Below, piece after piece: positions 25,153-36,676 of a stretch of DNA of 58,189 nt. This stretch comes from Desulfobacterales bacterium (lineage in GTDB: Bacteria; Desulfobacterota; Desulfobacteria; Desulfobacterales; SpSt-501): assembly GCA_025454255.1 (NCBI GenBank), contig JALOOU010000008.1, positions 1 to 58,189 of the forward strand, in the 5' to 3' direction. A program made the position numbers and the translations under genes. Below the pieces are notes generated by a model, which saw nothing but the letters and a program-made list of their open reading frames with translations, did not search any database and was not told where the DNA came from. Numbering within the stretch: position 1 is the first letter of the stretch; each line of letters starts with the position of its first letter.

Positions 25153-25680
25153 GTGCTCCAACCCAACCCGGAGTACGTCCGTGAGCTGATCGCGGCCATC
25201 AACGCCAGCCCGTTTCCGGCGCATATGGCCATGCGGCTCGCTTCGATTGAGCTCGACCAGGCGGTGGTCGAGCTGAAACCGGCGCGCCAGCATCTGCAGG
25301 CATATGGCATCGTGCACGGCGGCGTTCTGGCAACGCTGATCGACACGGCCACCTTTTGGTCCGTCTTTTTGCGGTCCCCCGAGGGCGCCGGGCTTGTCAA
25401 TGTCGACCTCAAGCTCAATTATCTGGAGCCGGTTGTGGATGGACTGCTGACTGCGGAGGGCCGTGCGATCCGATACGGGACCACGCTCTGCTATGCCGAA
25501 TCCAACGTGCGCAGCGCAAACGGCGACATCGTCGCCCACGGCACTTCGACACTGATGCTGCTGCCCGGCAAGGTTTTGACGATGAAGTCGAAAAAGTTCC
25601 TGAACGATCCACCCGCCCGTCGGCGGCAGAGGGTCCGCCGGCCGCCGGCAGATGGGATCGACGGCTGCAGCCGCCCCTGA
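25153..25680 (+). CDS. PaaI-type acyl-CoA thioesterase
   Basis: 175 aa from GTG 25153 (TGGAGG upstream). Hotdog fold with the PaaI signature HGGVLATLIDTATFW (catalytic Asp), then VNVDLKLNYLEPVVDG and ALTAEGRAIRYGTT-like strands. It hydrolyses acyl- or aryl-CoA thioesters. The last ~25 residues are Arg/Pro-rich and beyond the usual domain length. The TVP38 gene follows 26 bp later. Confidence 0.87.
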   Translation: MLQPNPEYVRELIAAINASPFPAHMAMRLASIELDQAVVELKPARQHLQAYGIVHGGVLATLIDTATFWSVFLRSPEGAGLVNVDLKLNYLEPVVDGLLTAEGRAIRYGTTLCYAESNVRSANGDIVAHGTSTLMLLPGKVLTMKSKKFLNDPPARRRQRVRRPPADGIDGCSRP

Positions 25681-25706
25681 CCGGTTTCAGGAAAGGCAGG
25701 TCCTGC

Positions 25707-26420
25707 ATGAACACGGCGCCGGCCGCACCGCGCGGCGGCATGGTGATCAAGGCCCTTCTTGCGGCGGCCGTCATCGGCGGTATCGCCGCTGCGGCCCATT
25801 TCTTCAATCTTCAGCAGCTCCTCAGGGTGGCGCTCGCATGGATATCCGGACTGGGCGTCCTCGGGGTTCTTTTCTTCATTGCGCTCTACGTCCTGGCCTG
25901 CGTCTTCATGCTGCCCGGGTCGGTCCTGACGTTGGGGGCCGGGGCGGTCTTCGGTGTGGCCTGCGGCGCCGTCACGGTGCTGATCGGGGCGACCCTGGGG
26001 GCCACCTGCGCGTTTCTGACCGGACGCTACCTGGCCCGCGACTGGGTGGCGCGGCGGATCGCCCGAAACGAGAAGTTCAAGGCCTTGGACGAATCCGTGG
26101 GCAGGGAGGGCTGGAAGATCGTCCTGCTGACCCGGCTCTCGCCCATCTTCCCCTTCAATCTGCTCAACTACGCTTACGGGGTGACGCAGATCCGTCTGAA
26201 GCATTACATCCTTGCCTCGGGCGCGGGGATGATCCCCGGAACGCTCATGTATGTCTACGTGGGGTCCCTGGCCGGCGATCTCGCCAACTTGGGTGCCGGC
26301 GGGCAGACCCGCACCGCCGCCGAATGGGTGCTTTACGGTGTCGGGCTGCTGGCCACGGTCGCAGTGACGATCTTCGTCACGCGGGTGGCCCGCAGGGCCC
26401 TGGCGGCGCGGCTGTCCTGA
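25707..26420 (+). CDS. TVP38/TMEM64 (DedA-like) membrane protein
   Basis: 237 aa with about six hydrophobic segments. Family markers: FMLPGSVLTLGAGAVFGVACGAVTVLIGATLGATCAFLTGRYLAR (in parts), then RLSPIFPFNLLNYAYGVT with the re-entrant Pro-rich motif, and GMIPGTLMYVYVGS. Members are inner-membrane proteins related to DedA and are thought to handle lipids or ion coupling. In many bacteria TVP38 genes sit beside, or are fused to, a mercuric-reductase-like flavoprotein, as here (next gene after 15 bp). Confidence 0.88.
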   Translation: MNTAPAAPRGGMVIKALLAAAVIGGIAAAAHFFNLQQLLRVALAWISGLGVLGVLFFIALYVLACVFMLPGSVLTLGAGAVFGVACGAVTVLIGATLGATCAFLTGRYLARDWVARRIARNEKFKALDESVGREGWKIVLLTRLSPIFPFNLLNYAYGVTQIRLKHYILASGAGMIPGTLMYVYVGSLAGDLANLGAGGQTRTAAEWVLYGVGLLATVAVTIFVTRVARRALAARLS

Positions 26421-26435
26421 AGAGAGGAGCCCATC

Positions 26436-27965
26436 ATGGCGGCAACCGACAACGCTCCGCTGATTTTGCCCTGGGATGAACCCAACCGAAATTTGGCGGC
26501 GCATGTTCACCCGGCGGACTGGAAGAACCCGACCCCCGCCTCGTGCTACAACCTGGTCGTCGTCGGGGCCGGAACGGCCGGGTTGGTCAGCGCGGCCGGT
26601 GCGGCCGGATTGGGCGCGAAGGTGGCTCTGGTCGAACGGCACCTGATGGGCGGGGACTGCCTCAATGTCGGCTGCGTCCCGTCCAAGGCGCTGATCGCAG
26701 CGGCGCGGGCGGCGGCGGCTGTAAGGGATGCCGCCGAGTTCGGCGTTCGCGTGCCGGAGGGGGTGCGCGTCGATTTCGGCCAAGTCATGGAGCGCATGCG
26801 CCGGCTGCGGGCCGGCCTCGCCCCGAACGACTCGGCCGAACGGTTCCGCCGACTGGGGGTCGATGTCTTTATCGGCAATGGGCGGTTCGTGGATCCCCAC
26901 ACACTGGAGGTCGCAGGGGAGAAGCTACGCTTCAGGAAAGCCGTCATCGCCACCGGCGCCAGGGCCTCGGCCCCGCCGATCCCGGGGCTCGATCGGGTGG
27001 AATATCACACCAACGAGACCCTCTTCTCCTTGACCCAACTGCCGCAGCGGCTTGCCGTGATCGGCGCCGGGCCCATCGGCTGCGAAATGGCCCAGAGCTT
27101 TGCGCGGTTCGGATCCGAGGTGCTCCTGGTCGAGGCCTCCCACGGCATCCTGCCGCGGGAGGAGAGCGACGCCTCGGAACTCGTGCTGGAGTCTCTGCGC
27201 AAGGACGGGGTCACGCTTCTATGCTGCGGCAAGGACCTCCGGCTGTCCCAAGCGGATGGGGGCCGGGTGCGCCTGGAGCTGGAATCGCACACCCGGCCCT
27301 GCGACGAAATCGTGGACGCGCTTTTGGTCGCTGTCGGACGCGCCCCGAACGTGGAGGGGCTGGGGCTGGAAGCGGCGGGGGTGGCCTTTTCCAAAAAGGG
27401 GGTTCAGGTCAACGACCGGCTGCAGACGACCCAGCCGGATATTTACGCGGCCGGCGACGTCTGCTCGCCTTACCAATTCACCCACGCCGCCGATTTCATG
27501 GCGCGCAACGTGATACGCAACGCCCTCTTCCTCGGCCGGGCCAAGGCGAGCGCCTTGACGATACCCTGGTGCACCTACACGGAGCCGGAGATCGCCCACG
27601 TCGGGCTCTATCCGCAGCAGGCCGCGGAGCAGGGGGTCGGCCTGGACTCCTTCACCCGGGAGCTCGCCGAGGTGGACCGCGCCGTTCTCGAAGGCCGGAC
27701 CCGAGGCTTCGTCCGCGTGCATGTGCGCAAGGGCAGCGACCGGATCGCCGGGGCTACGATCGTGGCCCCCAACGCGGGTGAGATGATCTCCGCGATCAGC
27801 CTGGCGATGACCAACGGGCTGGGGCTCCAACAGATCGCCGCCACCATTCATCCCTACCCGACCCAGGCCGAAGCGCTGCGCCAGGTCGCAGATGCCTACA
27901 ACCGCACCCGGCTCACCCCGTTTGCCCGGAGGCTTTTTTCGCGATGGATGACGTGGCGGCGATGA
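26436..27965 (+). CDS. Mercuric-reductase-like FAD/NAD(P)H disulfide oxidoreductase
   Basis: 509 aa. FAD loop VVGAGTAGLVSAAGAAGLGAKVALVE, redox-active pair GGDCLNVGCVPSKALI (CxxxxC), NAD(P) loop VIGAGPIGCEMAQ, second FAD motif DIYAAGDVC, and a C-terminal dimerisation domain (MISAISLAMTNGLGLQQIAATIHPYPTQAEAL). It lacks the N-terminal HMA domain and the C-terminal Cys pair of true MerA, so mercury reduction is unlikely. It is paired with TVP38, a recurrent association of unknown purpose. The acceptor is unknown. Confidence 0.88.
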   Translation: MAATDNAPLILPWDEPNRNLAAHVHPADWKNPTPASCYNLVVVGAGTAGLVSAAGAAGLGAKVALVERHLMGGDCLNVGCVPSKALIAAARAAAAVRDAAEFGVRVPEGVRVDFGQVMERMRRLRAGLAPNDSAERFRRLGVDVFIGNGRFVDPHTLEVAGEKLRFRKAVIATGARASAPPIPGLDRVEYHTNETLFSLTQLPQRLAVIGAGPIGCEMAQSFARFGSEVLLVEASHGILPREESDASELVLESLRKDGVTLLCCGKDLRLSQADGGRVRLELESHTRPCDEIVDALLVAVGRAPNVEGLGLEAAGVAFSKKGVQVNDRLQTTQPDIYAAGDVCSPYQFTHAADFMARNVIRNALFLGRAKASALTIPWCTYTEPEIAHVGLYPQQAAEQGVGLDSFTRELAEVDRAVLEGRTRGFVRVHVRKGSDRIAGATIVAPNAGEMISAISLAMTNGLGLQQIAATIHPYPTQAEALRQVADAYNRTRLTPFARRLFSRWMTWRR

Positions 27966-28291
27966 GCCGCGCGCCGTATTCATCCGGCCACGGTGCCATG
28001 GCCGGTCGTGTAGAGAGGCCCATTTATCCAACGAACGAGACGCGCCGTTCGGCATGCGCAGCACGGTGAATGCTTCCGCGAGAGCGGTATGCGAACCGGG
28101 GGCGCGGCCGCCTCGTTCAACGGATCGATGACCAAGGGGGGGCTGGCGTCGATTGCCGCCAACCTGAGCAAAATCGGACAGCAAACGTTTGTGCGGGGGC
28201 TGCGGCTTTTCGCGCGTGCATGCCGTCTGCCGAGAACCAACGCCGGCTCATCCGGGAAGGGCATTTGACTTTTTTTGATCTCTCCGCAAAT
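27966..28291. other. Gene-free stretch
   Basis: About 325 GC-rich bp after the flavoprotein gene. Short open frames are present on both strands but none has a ribosome-binding site or family-like sequence. I see no RNA or repeat. Confidence 0.4.
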
Positions 28292-28327
28292 GCAAAAGGA
28301 CTCCGGCTTAGGCCGGAGTCCTTTTGC
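28292..28327 (-). terminator. Perfect-stem terminator after tRNA-Arg(CCG)
   Basis: GCAAAAGGACTCCGGC / GCCGGAGTCCTTTTGC, a 16-bp perfect stem with a 4-nt loop, immediately 3' of the tRNA on the minus strand. T-runs on both sides make it bidirectional. Confidence 0.85.
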
Positions 28328-28328
28328 A

Positions 28329-28404
28329 TGGTGCGCCCGGCTGGACTTGAACCAGCGGCTTTCAGCTCCGGAGGCTGACGCTCTATCCCCTGAGCTACGG
28401 GCGC
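28329..28404 (-). tRNA. tRNA-Arg (anticodon CCG)
   Basis: 76 nt with encoded CCA. Acceptor GCGCCCG/CGGGCGC, anticodon stem TCAGC/GCTGA with loop CTCCGGA (anticodon CCG), T-loop GTTCAAGTC. Reads CGG codons. Confidence 0.95.
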
Positions 28405-28440
28405 AAAAAGGTGACCCCCTCTGTTAGTGGATCGAGGGTT

Positions 28441-29742
28441 TCAAGTCAAGCGTTTAAAGCGGACGAAGCCCCTTTCGACGGCGGCTTTGGCCTCTCCGAC
28501 CACATAGAGCGAACCCGCTACCAGCGTGAGGCCGTCGGCAGGAGAGGTTTCCACGGCGTGCCTCAGCGCCCGGGCCACATCGGCGATGACGACCACCTCC
28601 GGCGCCAGCGGGCGCGCGGTGTCGGCGATCAGCGGCGCCGGCAGCGCGCGGTTGATCCTGGCCTGGGTGGCGATGACGCGTGCGGCCAGGGGCGCCAGCA
28701 GCTTGAGCATGGCGCGGTAGGGCTTGTCGTCCAAGATGCCGACCACCAGGGTGAGCGGGCGCTCTTCGAAATGGGCGGACACGTAGCGCGCGAGCTGCCG
28801 GGCGGCGTCCAGGTTGTGGGCGCCGTCGAAAATCACGAGCGGTCTTTCGCTGACCTGCTCCAGGCGGCCCGGCCAGCGGTTCTCGCGCAGACCCGCTCGG
28901 ATGTGATCGGGTTTCAGCTTCGGGGCGGCCGCCATGAGCAGTTCGCAGGCCGCCAGCACCAGGGCGGCGTTGTCCACCTGGTGCGCGCCCTGCAGGCCGG
29001 TGGACAGGCCGCGCCAGACCTGCGCGATGCCCCGGTAGGCGAAGGTCCCGCCGGGCCCCCGGCGGGTGAGGAACTGGTCGCCCAGCCGATAGAGCGGGGC
29101 GGCGAGCTCGTCGGCTCTCCGCCGGAGCGCCGCCAGGGCGGAGGGCTGACGAACCGCGGTGACGACGGGCCGGGCGCGTTTGATGATGCCGGCTTTCTCG
29201 AATGCGATGCGGGCGATCGTATCTCCGAGGTACTCGCGGTGCTCGCGGGAGATGTTGGTGATCACGCTGAGCTCGGGGGTGATCACGTTGGTGGCGTCCA
29301 GGCGGCCGCCCATGCCCGTTTCGATGACGGCCCACTCCACGCGCTGCCGTGCGAACTCATCGAAGGCCATGGCGGTGGTGAACTCGAAAAACGTCGGCTC
29401 GCGTCCGCCGGCGGAGACCCGCGCCACCCGCCGGTAGAGGCGCACGATGTCGGCGTCGGAGATCTCCCGGCCGTCGACGCGGATGCGCTCGTTGAACCGC
29501 ACGAGGTGCGGCGAGGTGTAGAGGCCCACGCGATAGCCGGCCAGCTGGAGAACCGCGGCCAGGGCCGAGGCCACCGATCCCTTGCCGTTAGTGCCGGCGA
29601 CATGGATGCAGCGGTAGCGGCGCTCGGGGCGGCCCAGGCCGGCGAGCATGCGCCGCATGGTGGCCAGCCCCAGCTTGATTCCGAAGCGCCTCAGGGCGAA
29701 CATCGTCCGGAGGCATTCGTCGTGAGTCATCGGGCGTGGCAT
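28441..29742 (-). CDS. folC: Folylpolyglutamate/dihydrofolate synthase
   Basis: 433 aa Mur-ligase-type enzyme that adds Glu to dihydropteroate or folate. ATP loop VAGTNGKGSVAS near residue 50, then YTSPHLVRFNERIRVDG, WAVIETGMGGRLDATNVI, TNISREH and the C-terminal domain VIFDGAHNLDAARQLA. Length and motif order are normal. It lies downstream of rpsU on the minus strand but a strong terminator separates them, so it probably has its own promoter or depends on read-through. Confidence 0.93.
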   Translation of the reverse strand: MPRPMTHDECLRTMFALRRFGIKLGLATMRRMLAGLGRPERRYRCIHVAGTNGKGSVASALAAVLQLAGYRVGLYTSPHLVRFNERIRVDGREISDADIVRLYRRVARVSAGGREPTFFEFTTAMAFDEFARQRVEWAVIETGMGGRLDATNVITPELSVITNISREHREYLGDTIARIAFEKAGIIKRARPVVTAVRQPSALAALRRRADELAAPLYRLGDQFLTRRGPGGTFAYRGIAQVWRGLSTGLQGAHQVDNAALVLAACELLMAAAPKLKPDHIRAGLRENRWPGRLEQVSERPLVIFDGAHNLDAARQLARYVSAHFEERPLTLVVGILDDKPYRAMLKLLAPLAARVIATQARINRALPAPLIADTARPLAPEVVVIADVARALRHAVETSPADGLTLVAGSLYVVGEAKAAVERGFVRFKRLT

Positions 29743-29753
29743 GCGCCAGAAAA

Positions 29754-29781
29754 AAACCCGGTGGCGGAAGCCACCGGGTTT
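29754..29781 (-). terminator. rpsU terminator
   Basis: AAACCCGGTGGC / GCCACCGGGTTT stem with a 4-nt loop; on the minus strand it is followed by TTTTTTTC. Lies 22 bp after the rpsU stop and just before folC. Confidence 0.85.
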
Positions 29782-29802
29782 CGGTTGCGTTCGGTGCGTC
29801 GG

Positions 29803-30941
<1,139 letters not shown>

Positions 30942-30969
30942 CCCGGAGGGCGCATCTGCGCTCTGAAAG

Positions 30970-31029
30970 GGCGCATGGCAAGGGCCCCGGCCCCGGTTTT
31001 GGCTGCGGAGAGGGCCTTTGTCATGCGCC
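30970..31029. repeat. Long imperfect inverted repeat after adk
   Basis: GGCGCATG (30970-30977) pairs with CATGCGCC (31022-31029), extended inwards by GCAAGGGCC against GGCCTTTG with mismatches. No T-run follows, so it is not a classical terminator, but it may stabilise the adk mRNA 3' end. Confidence 0.5.
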
Positions 31030-31071
31030 GGGGGATAGCATGGTTTGCCGCCGCCGAGAAGATGAAATTGC

Positions 31072-31100
31072 TTGACAGCGGGGCGGTGTCGATATAATAA
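31072..31100 (+). promoter_or_regulatory. Predicted rho promoter
   Basis: TTGACA (31072-31077), 17 bp, then TAATAA (31095-31100); TATAAT at 31093-31098 overlaps with a 15-bp spacing. This leaves a 5' leader of over 300 nt before rho. Rho often autoregulates through its leader, so that length may matter. No gene is seen in 31100-31419. Confidence 0.55.
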
Positions 31101-31419
31101 TGTCCTTATAATCCGTAGCAGACGCTAAACCCGCCCTTGTGAGGATTCACAGTTTATCGCCCTTAAATCCTCCTGATTCGACCGAAACGGTCCCGGCGCT
31201 TCGCAATTTTGGATACGGACAGGACACGCCGGCTGTAATTTTCCTGCTGGACTCTTTTGACATCATGGATGTGCGACGATCGGAATGACCACTGCCAGCC
31301 TGCCGCCTGCACCTTACAGGCGCTGCGCCACCGCACCCGCCGCCGGAGCCGCCGCCCGTAGACCCGAACGTCCGATGAAAGCCATCATCTACTAACCTCA
31401 TCAAGGGGAAGCGCACGTA

Positions 31420-32667
31420 ATGAACATCGCCGAACTCAAAGAGAAGAAAATCAGCGAGCTGATGCAGATGGCCCGGGGGTTCAACATCGAGGGAGCTTCA
31501 AACATGCGCAAGCAGGAGCTGATGTTCGCCCTGCTCCAGAGCCAGATCGAAAAAAACGGCAGCATTTACGGGGAAGGGACGCTGGAGATCCTGCCGGACG
31601 GGTTCGGCTTCCTGCGCTCCCCCAGCTCCAACTACCTGCCCGGGCCCGACGACATCTATGTCTCCCCCTCGCAGATCCGCCGGTTCAGCCTGCGCACCGG
31701 AGACACCATCTCGGGGCAGATCCGGCAGCCCAAGGAGTCCGAGCGCTATTTCGCACTGCTCAAGGTCGAGGCGGTGAACTACGAGGACCCCGAAGTCGCG
31801 CGCGACAAGATCCTGTTCGACAATTTGACGCCGCTCTACCCGAACCGCAAGACGAACCTCGAGGCCGACCCGGAAAACTACTCCACGCGGATTCTCGACC
31901 TCATGGTCCCCATCGGGTTCGGGCAGCGCTGCCTGATTGTATCCCCGCCCCGCTCCGGAAAGACCATGCTCCTGCAGTCCATCGCCAACTCCATCATCAA
32001 GAGCCACAAGGACGTGGTGCCCTTCGTGCTGCTCATCGACGAGCGGCCGGAGGAGGTGACCGACATGGAGCGCACGGTGGACGCGGAGGTCATCAGCTCC
32101 ACCTTCGACGAGCCTGCCGAACGGCACGTTCAGGTGGCCGAAATGGTCATCGAAAAGGCCAAGCGCCTGGTGGAGCACAAAAAAGACGTCGTGATCCTGC
32201 TCGACAGCATTACGCGCCTGGCGCGCGCGCACAACGCGGTCGTGCCGCCGAGCGGCAAAATCCTCTCCGGCGGCGTGGACTCCAACGCGCTGCAGCGGCC
32301 CAAGCGTTTTTTCGGCGCGGCCCGCAACATCGAGGAGGGCGGCAGCCTGACCATCATCGCGACGGCCCTGATCGACACCGGCAGCCGCATGGACGAGGTG
32401 ATCTTCGAGGAGTTCAAGGGCACGGGCAACGCCGAAATCCAGCTCGACCGCAAACTCTCCGACAAGCGCGTATTCCCGGCGGTCGACATCAAGCGCTCCG
32501 GCACCCGCAAGGAGGAGCTGCTGCTCGAAAGCGACGTGCTCAACCGGGTCTGGATCCTGCGCAAGCTGCTGACCACCCTCAACACGGTGGACAGCATGGA
32601 ATTTCTGCTTGAAAAAATGAAAGGAACAAAGAATAATAGGGATTTTCTGAATTCGATGAACGCCTGA
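31420..32667 (+). CDS. rho: Transcription termination factor Rho
   Basis: 415 aa, normal length. N-terminal RNA-binding part ([21 protein letters not shown], then [29 protein letters not shown]), Walker [13 protein letters not shown], Walker [16 protein letters not shown], and the Q/R-loop region [30 protein letters not shown]. It is a hexameric RNA helicase that ends transcription. It leads the conserved rho-rpmE-prfA-prmC run. Confidence 0.98.
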   Translation: MNIAELKEKKISELMQMARGFNIEGASNMRKQELMFALLQSQIEKNGSIYGEGTLEILPDGFGFLRSPSSNYLPGPDDIYVSPSQIRRFSLRTGDTISGQIRQPKESERYFALLKVEAVNYEDPEVARDKILFDNLTPLYPNRKTNLEADPENYSTRILDLMVPIGFGQRCLIVSPPRSGKTMLLQSIANSIIKSHKDVVPFVLLIDERPEEVTDMERTVDAEVISSTFDEPAERHVQVAEMVIEKAKRLVEHKKDVVILLDSITRLARAHNAVVPPSGKILSGGVDSNALQRPKRFFGAARNIEEGGSLTIIATALIDTGSRMDEVIFEEFKGTGNAEIQLDRKLSDKRVFPAVDIKRSGTRKEELLLESDVLNRVWILRKLLTTLNTVDSMEFLLEKMKGTKNNRDFLNSMNA

Positions 32668-32720
32668 TGGCGTGAAACCACCCGATCGGGATCATGATCG
32701 ATACAAGGGGGCTCTTCGGC

Positions 32721-32942
32721 ATGAAAAAGGACATTCACCCAAAATTCGCACCCACGAAAATCCGCTGCGCCTGCGGCAACGAGATCGAAGTCGGCTCCAC
32801 CCGCGACAACATCACGGTGGAAATCTGCTCCAGCTGCCATCCCTTCTTCACGGGCAAACAGAAGCTGGTCGACACGGCCGGCCGGATCGAGCGCTTCCGC
32901 AAGAAATACGCGAAATTTCAGAACCAGGAAAAGTCGGCTTAA
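32721..32942 (+). CDS. rpmE: 50S ribosomal protein L31, zinc form
   Basis: 73 aa from ATG 32721 (MKKDIHPKF). Four Cys (C16, C18, C36, C39) mark the C+ zinc-binding form. C-terminal RIERFRKKY is typical. A further 9 residues could be read from ATG 32694 but do not fit the family. Confidence 0.95.
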   Translation: MKKDIHPKFAPTKIRCACGNEIEVGSTRDNITVEICSSCHPFFTGKQKLVDTAGRIERFRKKYAKFQNQEKSA

Positions 32943-33054
32943 CCCCGCCTCACGGTAATGCCCCGGCGAGGAGCGCGGGAGGCGGCCGGCAGGGCGCAGT
33001 CGCTTAGCATCCGGCCGCGCCCCCGCGCGCGTCGACGGGGCGTCGATTCTTGCC

Positions 33055-34134
33055 ATGTATGACAAACTTCAAGGCGTCGAGCAGCGCTTCGTCGAGCTGG
33101 AGCGCCAGCTGAGCGACCCCGCCGTGCTCGGGCAGCGGGACGCCTACCAGCGGACCGTGCGCGAGCATGCCGAACTGGGCAAGGTCGTAGAGGTGTTCCG
33201 CCGCCACCAGAAGGCCGTTGCCCGCATCGCGGAGAGCCGCGACCTGCTGGCCGACGGCGACGCGGAGATATGCGCCCTGGCGCGCGAGGAGCTGGCGGCC
33301 CTGAACGCCGAAAAGGCGCAGCTGGAGGAGGAGCTGCGCCTGCTGCTCCTGCCCAAGGACCCCAACGACCACAAGAACGTCATTCTCGAAATCCGCGCCG
33401 GCACCGGCGGCGAGGAGGCCGCCCTGTTTGCGAGCGACCTTTTCAGGATGTACTGCCGCTTTGCTGAAAGCCGCGGCTGGAAGGTGGAGATCCTCTCGCA
33501 TCACCCCACCGGTGTCGGCGGGATGAAGGAGGTGATCGCCATGATCCAGGGCAACGGGGCCTTCAGCGTCTTCAAGTATGAGAGCGGGACCCACCGCGTC
33601 CAGCGGGTGCCGGTGACGGAGACCCAGGGGCGAATCCACACCTCCGCGGTGACCGTGGCGGTTCTGCCCGAGGCCGAAGAGGTCGAGGTGCAGATCAATC
33701 CCAACGATTTGCGCATCGACGTCTACCGCTCCGGAGGGCCGGGCGGACAGAGCGTCAACACCACCGACTCGGCCGTTCGGGTCACCCATCTTCCATCGGG
33801 TCTGGTGGTCATCTGCCAGGACGAGAAGTCCCAGCTCAAAAACAAGAACAAGGCGCTGAAGGTCCTGCGCGCCCGGCTGCTCGACCTGAAGACCCAGGAG
33901 CAGGAGCGCCAGCGCTCCGAGGAGCGCAAGAGCCAGGTCGGCTCCGGGGACCGCAGCGGCCGCATCCGGACCTACAATTTCCCCCAGAGCCGGGTGACCG
34001 ACCATCGCATCGGGCTCACCCTCTACCGGCTCGAGGCGGTGCTCCAGGGGGACCTCCAGGAAATCATCAACGGACTCACCACCCACTATCAGGCTCAGGC
34101 CCTGCAGCATGTCGAATCCACCGCCGTCCACTGA
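33055..34134 (+). CDS. prfA: Peptide chain release factor 1
   Basis: 359 aa. Contains the catalytic GGQ (230-232 in [18 protein letters not shown]) and [12 protein letters not shown] codon-recognition context. The N-terminal helical domain ([13 protein letters not shown]) and C-terminal [24 protein letters not shown] are standard. It releases peptides at UAA and UAG. That is compatible with UGA recoding in this genome, because UGA is read by RF2. Confidence 0.97.
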   Translation: MYDKLQGVEQRFVELERQLSDPAVLGQRDAYQRTVREHAELGKVVEVFRRHQKAVARIAESRDLLADGDAEICALAREELAALNAEKAQLEEELRLLLLPKDPNDHKNVILEIRAGTGGEEAALFASDLFRMYCRFAESRGWKVEILSHHPTGVGGMKEVIAMIQGNGAFSVFKYESGTHRVQRVPVTETQGRIHTSAVTVAVLPEAEEVEVQINPNDLRIDVYRSGGPGGQSVNTTDSAVRVTHLPSGLVVICQDEKSQLKNKNKALKVLRARLLDLKTQEQERQRSEERKSQVGSGDRSGRIRTYNFPQSRVTDHRIGLTLYRLEAVLQGDLQEIINGLTTHYQAQALQHVESTAVH

Positions 34135-35020
34135 TGCAGCCTGGACCCTTTTGAAGCTGGTCCGGTGGGCGACGGGGTTTCTGCAGAAACGCGGGATCGA
34201 CAGTCCGCGCACGACGGCGGAGCTGCTGCTGGCCCACGTGCTGGGCCTCGACCGTTTGCAGTTGTACGTGCGTCATGACCAGCCCCTGGTGCAGGCGGAG
34301 CTGGCGGCCTTCCGGGAGCTGATCCAGCGGCGGCTGCGGCGGGAGCCCGTCGCCTACATCTTGGGGCGCAAGGGCTTCTGGACCCTCGAGCTTCAGGTCG
34401 GGCCGGAGGTGTTGATCCCGCGGCCGGAGACCGAGCTGCTGGTGGAGGCTGCGCTGGCACGGCTGGCACAGACTGCGGACGGGCGCCCGGCGCGCGTTCT
34501 CGACCTGGGGACCGGTTCGGGGGCCGTTGTCCTGGCGCTGGCCTGCGCGGCGCCAGCGCACCGCTACTTCGCCTCCGACGTTTCGAGCGACGCGCTGGCC
34601 ACGGCGCGCCGCAACGCGCAGGCCGCCGGCTGCGGAGGGCGGGTCGCGTTTTTCGCCGCGGATTGGCTCGCCGCGCTGCGCGCCACCGGCGCGCCGTTTG
34701 AGCTGATCGTCTCCAACCCGCCCTATATCGCCCGAGGGGCGCTCGCGGGGCTGCAGCCCGAAATCGCCCAGCATGAGCCGCCGCTGGCGCTCGACGGCGG
34801 CGCGGACGGCCTGGATTGCCACCGGACCATCCTCCGGGCCGCGGGAGGGCACCTCGCCCCCGGCGGGGCGCTTCTGCTCGAAATCGGCGCGGACCAGCGG
34901 CAGCCGGTGCAGACCCTGGCCGAGCGGGCCGGAAGCTACGGCGACGTGCGTTGCCTGAAGGATTACGCCGGCTGCGACCGGGTGATGGTGCTGGTCAAAA
35001 AAAATATTGCGGCGCACTGA
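34109..35020 (+). CDS. prmC: Release factor glutamine methyltransferase
   Basis: 303 aa; its start overlaps the end of prfA by 26 bp, so the two are coupled. It methylates the GGQ glutamine of release factors. SAM loop [14 protein letters not shown], acidic [17 protein letters not shown], and the NPPY motif ([11 protein letters not shown]). N-terminal helical domain with [17 protein letters not shown] and [13 protein letters not shown], all diagnostic. Confidence 0.96.
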   Translation: MSNPPPSTDAAWTLLKLVRWATGFLQKRGIDSPRTTAELLLAHVLGLDRLQLYVRHDQPLVQAELAAFRELIQRRLRREPVAYILGRKGFWTLELQVGPEVLIPRPETELLVEAALARLAQTADGRPARVLDLGTGSGAVVLALACAAPAHRYFASDVSSDALATARRNAQAAGCGGRVAFFAADWLAALRATGAPFELIVSNPPYIARGALAGLQPEIAQHEPPLALDGGADGLDCHRTILRAAGGHLAPGGALLLEIGADQRQPVQTLAERAGSYGDVRCLKDYAGCDRVMVLVKKNIAAH

Positions 35021-35170
35021 AATCTTTGGTAAAAGATTCTGTTTCAAAGCTATTGGATCGGCGTTTCCTATCCCACACGCCGCCCGACCCGCTGCGGGTG
35101 CCCGCTACCAGGGGTCGACAGAGGGGTTGACGGCGGCGGCGGAAAAACCAAGCGAAAGGAGAACATTGCA

Positions 35171-36076
35171 ATGGCGTACGTCACCATGAAGGAGCTGCTG
35201 GAAGCCGGGGTCCATTTCGGCCACCAGACCAAGCGCTGGAACCCCAAGATGAAGCCTTACATCTTCGGGGCGCGCAACGGGATCTACATCGTCGACCTGC
35301 AGAAGACGGTCAAGATGTTCAAGACCGCCTACGACTTCGTCGTGGACTCCGCGGCCAACGGCAAGCCGGTGCTCTTTGTCGGCACCAAGAAGCAGGCCCG
35401 GGATTCGATCTACGAGGAGGCCAACCGCTGCGAGATGTTTTATGTGCACAACCGCTGGCTGGGGGGCATGCTCACCAACTTCCAGACCATCCGCAAGAGC
35501 ATCGAGCGGCTGAACTACCTCAACACCATCCACAACGACGGCACCATCAACCTTTTCCCCAAAAAGGAGCGGCTGAAGCTCGCCAAGGAGCGCGAGAAGC
35601 TGGACGCCAATCTCGGCGGTATCCGGCCGATGGCCCAGCTGCCCGGGGCGATGTTCGTCGTCGACCCCAAGAACGAGACGATCGCCGTCAACGAGGGCCG
35701 CCGGCTCAACATCCCCATCGTCGCCATCGTGGACACCAACTGCGACCCGGATGTCATCGACTACCCGGTCCCCGGAAACGACGACGCCATCCGGGCCATC
35801 CGCCTGCTGACCTCGCGCATCGCCGATGCCTGCATCGAAGGCCGGCAGAAGTGGACGGAGCGCATGCAGGCCGAAGTCGACAAGGCCCCGGTCGAGGAGC
35901 CCAAGCCGATCGCCGCGGCGGCCGAGCTGAAGCCCGGAGAGCGCAAGGTGATTTCCGACGGGTCGCAGGGTCCGGTGGTGGAGGTCATCCGGCGCACGAC
36001 CGCCGAACCGGCCGCAGGAGAGGCGCCGGAGCGCAGCCTCGATTCCGGAACGCCGGCAACCACAGGAGGGGCATGA
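35171..36076 (+). CDS. rpsB: 30S ribosomal protein S2
   Basis: 301 aa. [44 protein letters not shown] is diagnostic (read in parts), as are [12 protein letters not shown] and [24 protein letters not shown]. The C-terminal ~60 residues are longer than in E. coli and are acidic/Ala-rich ([22 protein letters not shown]). AAAGGAG precedes the start. The 150-bp upstream leader contains no gene. First gene of the rpsB-tsf-pyrH-frr unit. Confidence 0.97.
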   Translation: MAYVTMKELLEAGVHFGHQTKRWNPKMKPYIFGARNGIYIVDLQKTVKMFKTAYDFVVDSAANGKPVLFVGTKKQARDSIYEEANRCEMFYVHNRWLGGMLTNFQTIRKSIERLNYLNTIHNDGTINLFPKKERLKLAKEREKLDANLGGIRPMAQLPGAMFVVDPKNETIAVNEGRRLNIPIVAIVDTNCDPDVIDYPVPGNDDAIRAIRLLTSRIADACIEGRQKWTERMQAEVDKAPVEEPKPIAAAAELKPGERKVISDGSQGPVVEVIRRTTAEPAAGEAPERSLDSGTPATTGGA

Positions 36077-36672
36077 TGGCCGAGATCAGCGCAGCACACG
36101 TCAAGGAGTTGAGGGAAAAGACCGGCGCCGGCATGATGGACTGCAAACAGGCCCTGGCGGCCTCCGGCGGAGACATGGCCCAGGCGGTCGATTTCCTGCG
36201 CAAAAAAGGGCTCGCCACCGCCCAGAAGCGCGCCGGCCGCGCCACCAGCGAAGGCACCATCGCCACCTACATCCACATGGGCGGCAAGCTGGGGGTCATG
36301 GTGGAGGTCAACTGCGAGAGCGATTTCGTGGCCAAGAACGACGCGTTTCAGGCCTTCGCCCGCAATATCGCCATGCACATCGCCGCCTCCAACCCCCTGG
36401 GGGTGAGGCCCGAGGACATCGGGGCCGATGTGGTCGCCAAGGAGAAGGAGATCTACGCGGCCCAGGCCCGGGAGACCGGCAAACCCGAAAAGGTGATCGA
36501 AAAGATCGTCGAGGGCAAACTCAAGAAATTTTTCGAGGACAGCTGTCTGATGAACCAGGCCTATGTGCGCAACCCGGAGATCCGTGTTTCCGACCTTCTC
36601 AACGAGTTGATCGCCAAGATCGGGGAGAACATCTCCATCAAGCGCTTCGTCCGATTCCAAGTCGGGGAGTAG
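36076..36672 (+). CDS. tsf: Elongation factor Ts
   Basis: 198 aa, the short form. N-terminal UBA-like part ([19 protein letters not shown]), core [17 protein letters not shown] (EF-Tu contact motif), C-terminal VRFQVGE. ATG 36073 and 36076 are both in frame; 36076 is better spaced from AGGAGG and overlaps the rpsB stop by one base. GDP/GTP exchange factor for EF-Tu. Confidence 0.95.
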   Translation: MAEISAAHVKELREKTGAGMMDCKQALAASGGDMAQAVDFLRKKGLATAQKRAGRATSEGTIATYIHMGGKLGVMVEVNCESDFVAKNDAFQAFARNIAMHIAASNPLGVRPEDIGADVVAKEKEIYAAQARETGKPEKVIEKIVEGKLKKFFEDSCLMNQAYVRNPEIRVSDLLNELIAKIGENISIKRFVRFQVGE

Positions 36673-36676
36673 GCCC

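Noticed and set aside
26436..27965. True mercuric reductase (mer operon)
   Set aside because: No HMA domain, no C-terminal vicinal Cys pair, and no merR/merT/merP nearby. The pairing with TVP38 is a different, recurrent association.
23927..28404. tRNA-Arg genes as integration (att) sites of an island between them
   Set aside because: No integrase, no direct repeat of a tRNA 3' end elsewhere in the window, and the enclosed genes have the same composition as the core.
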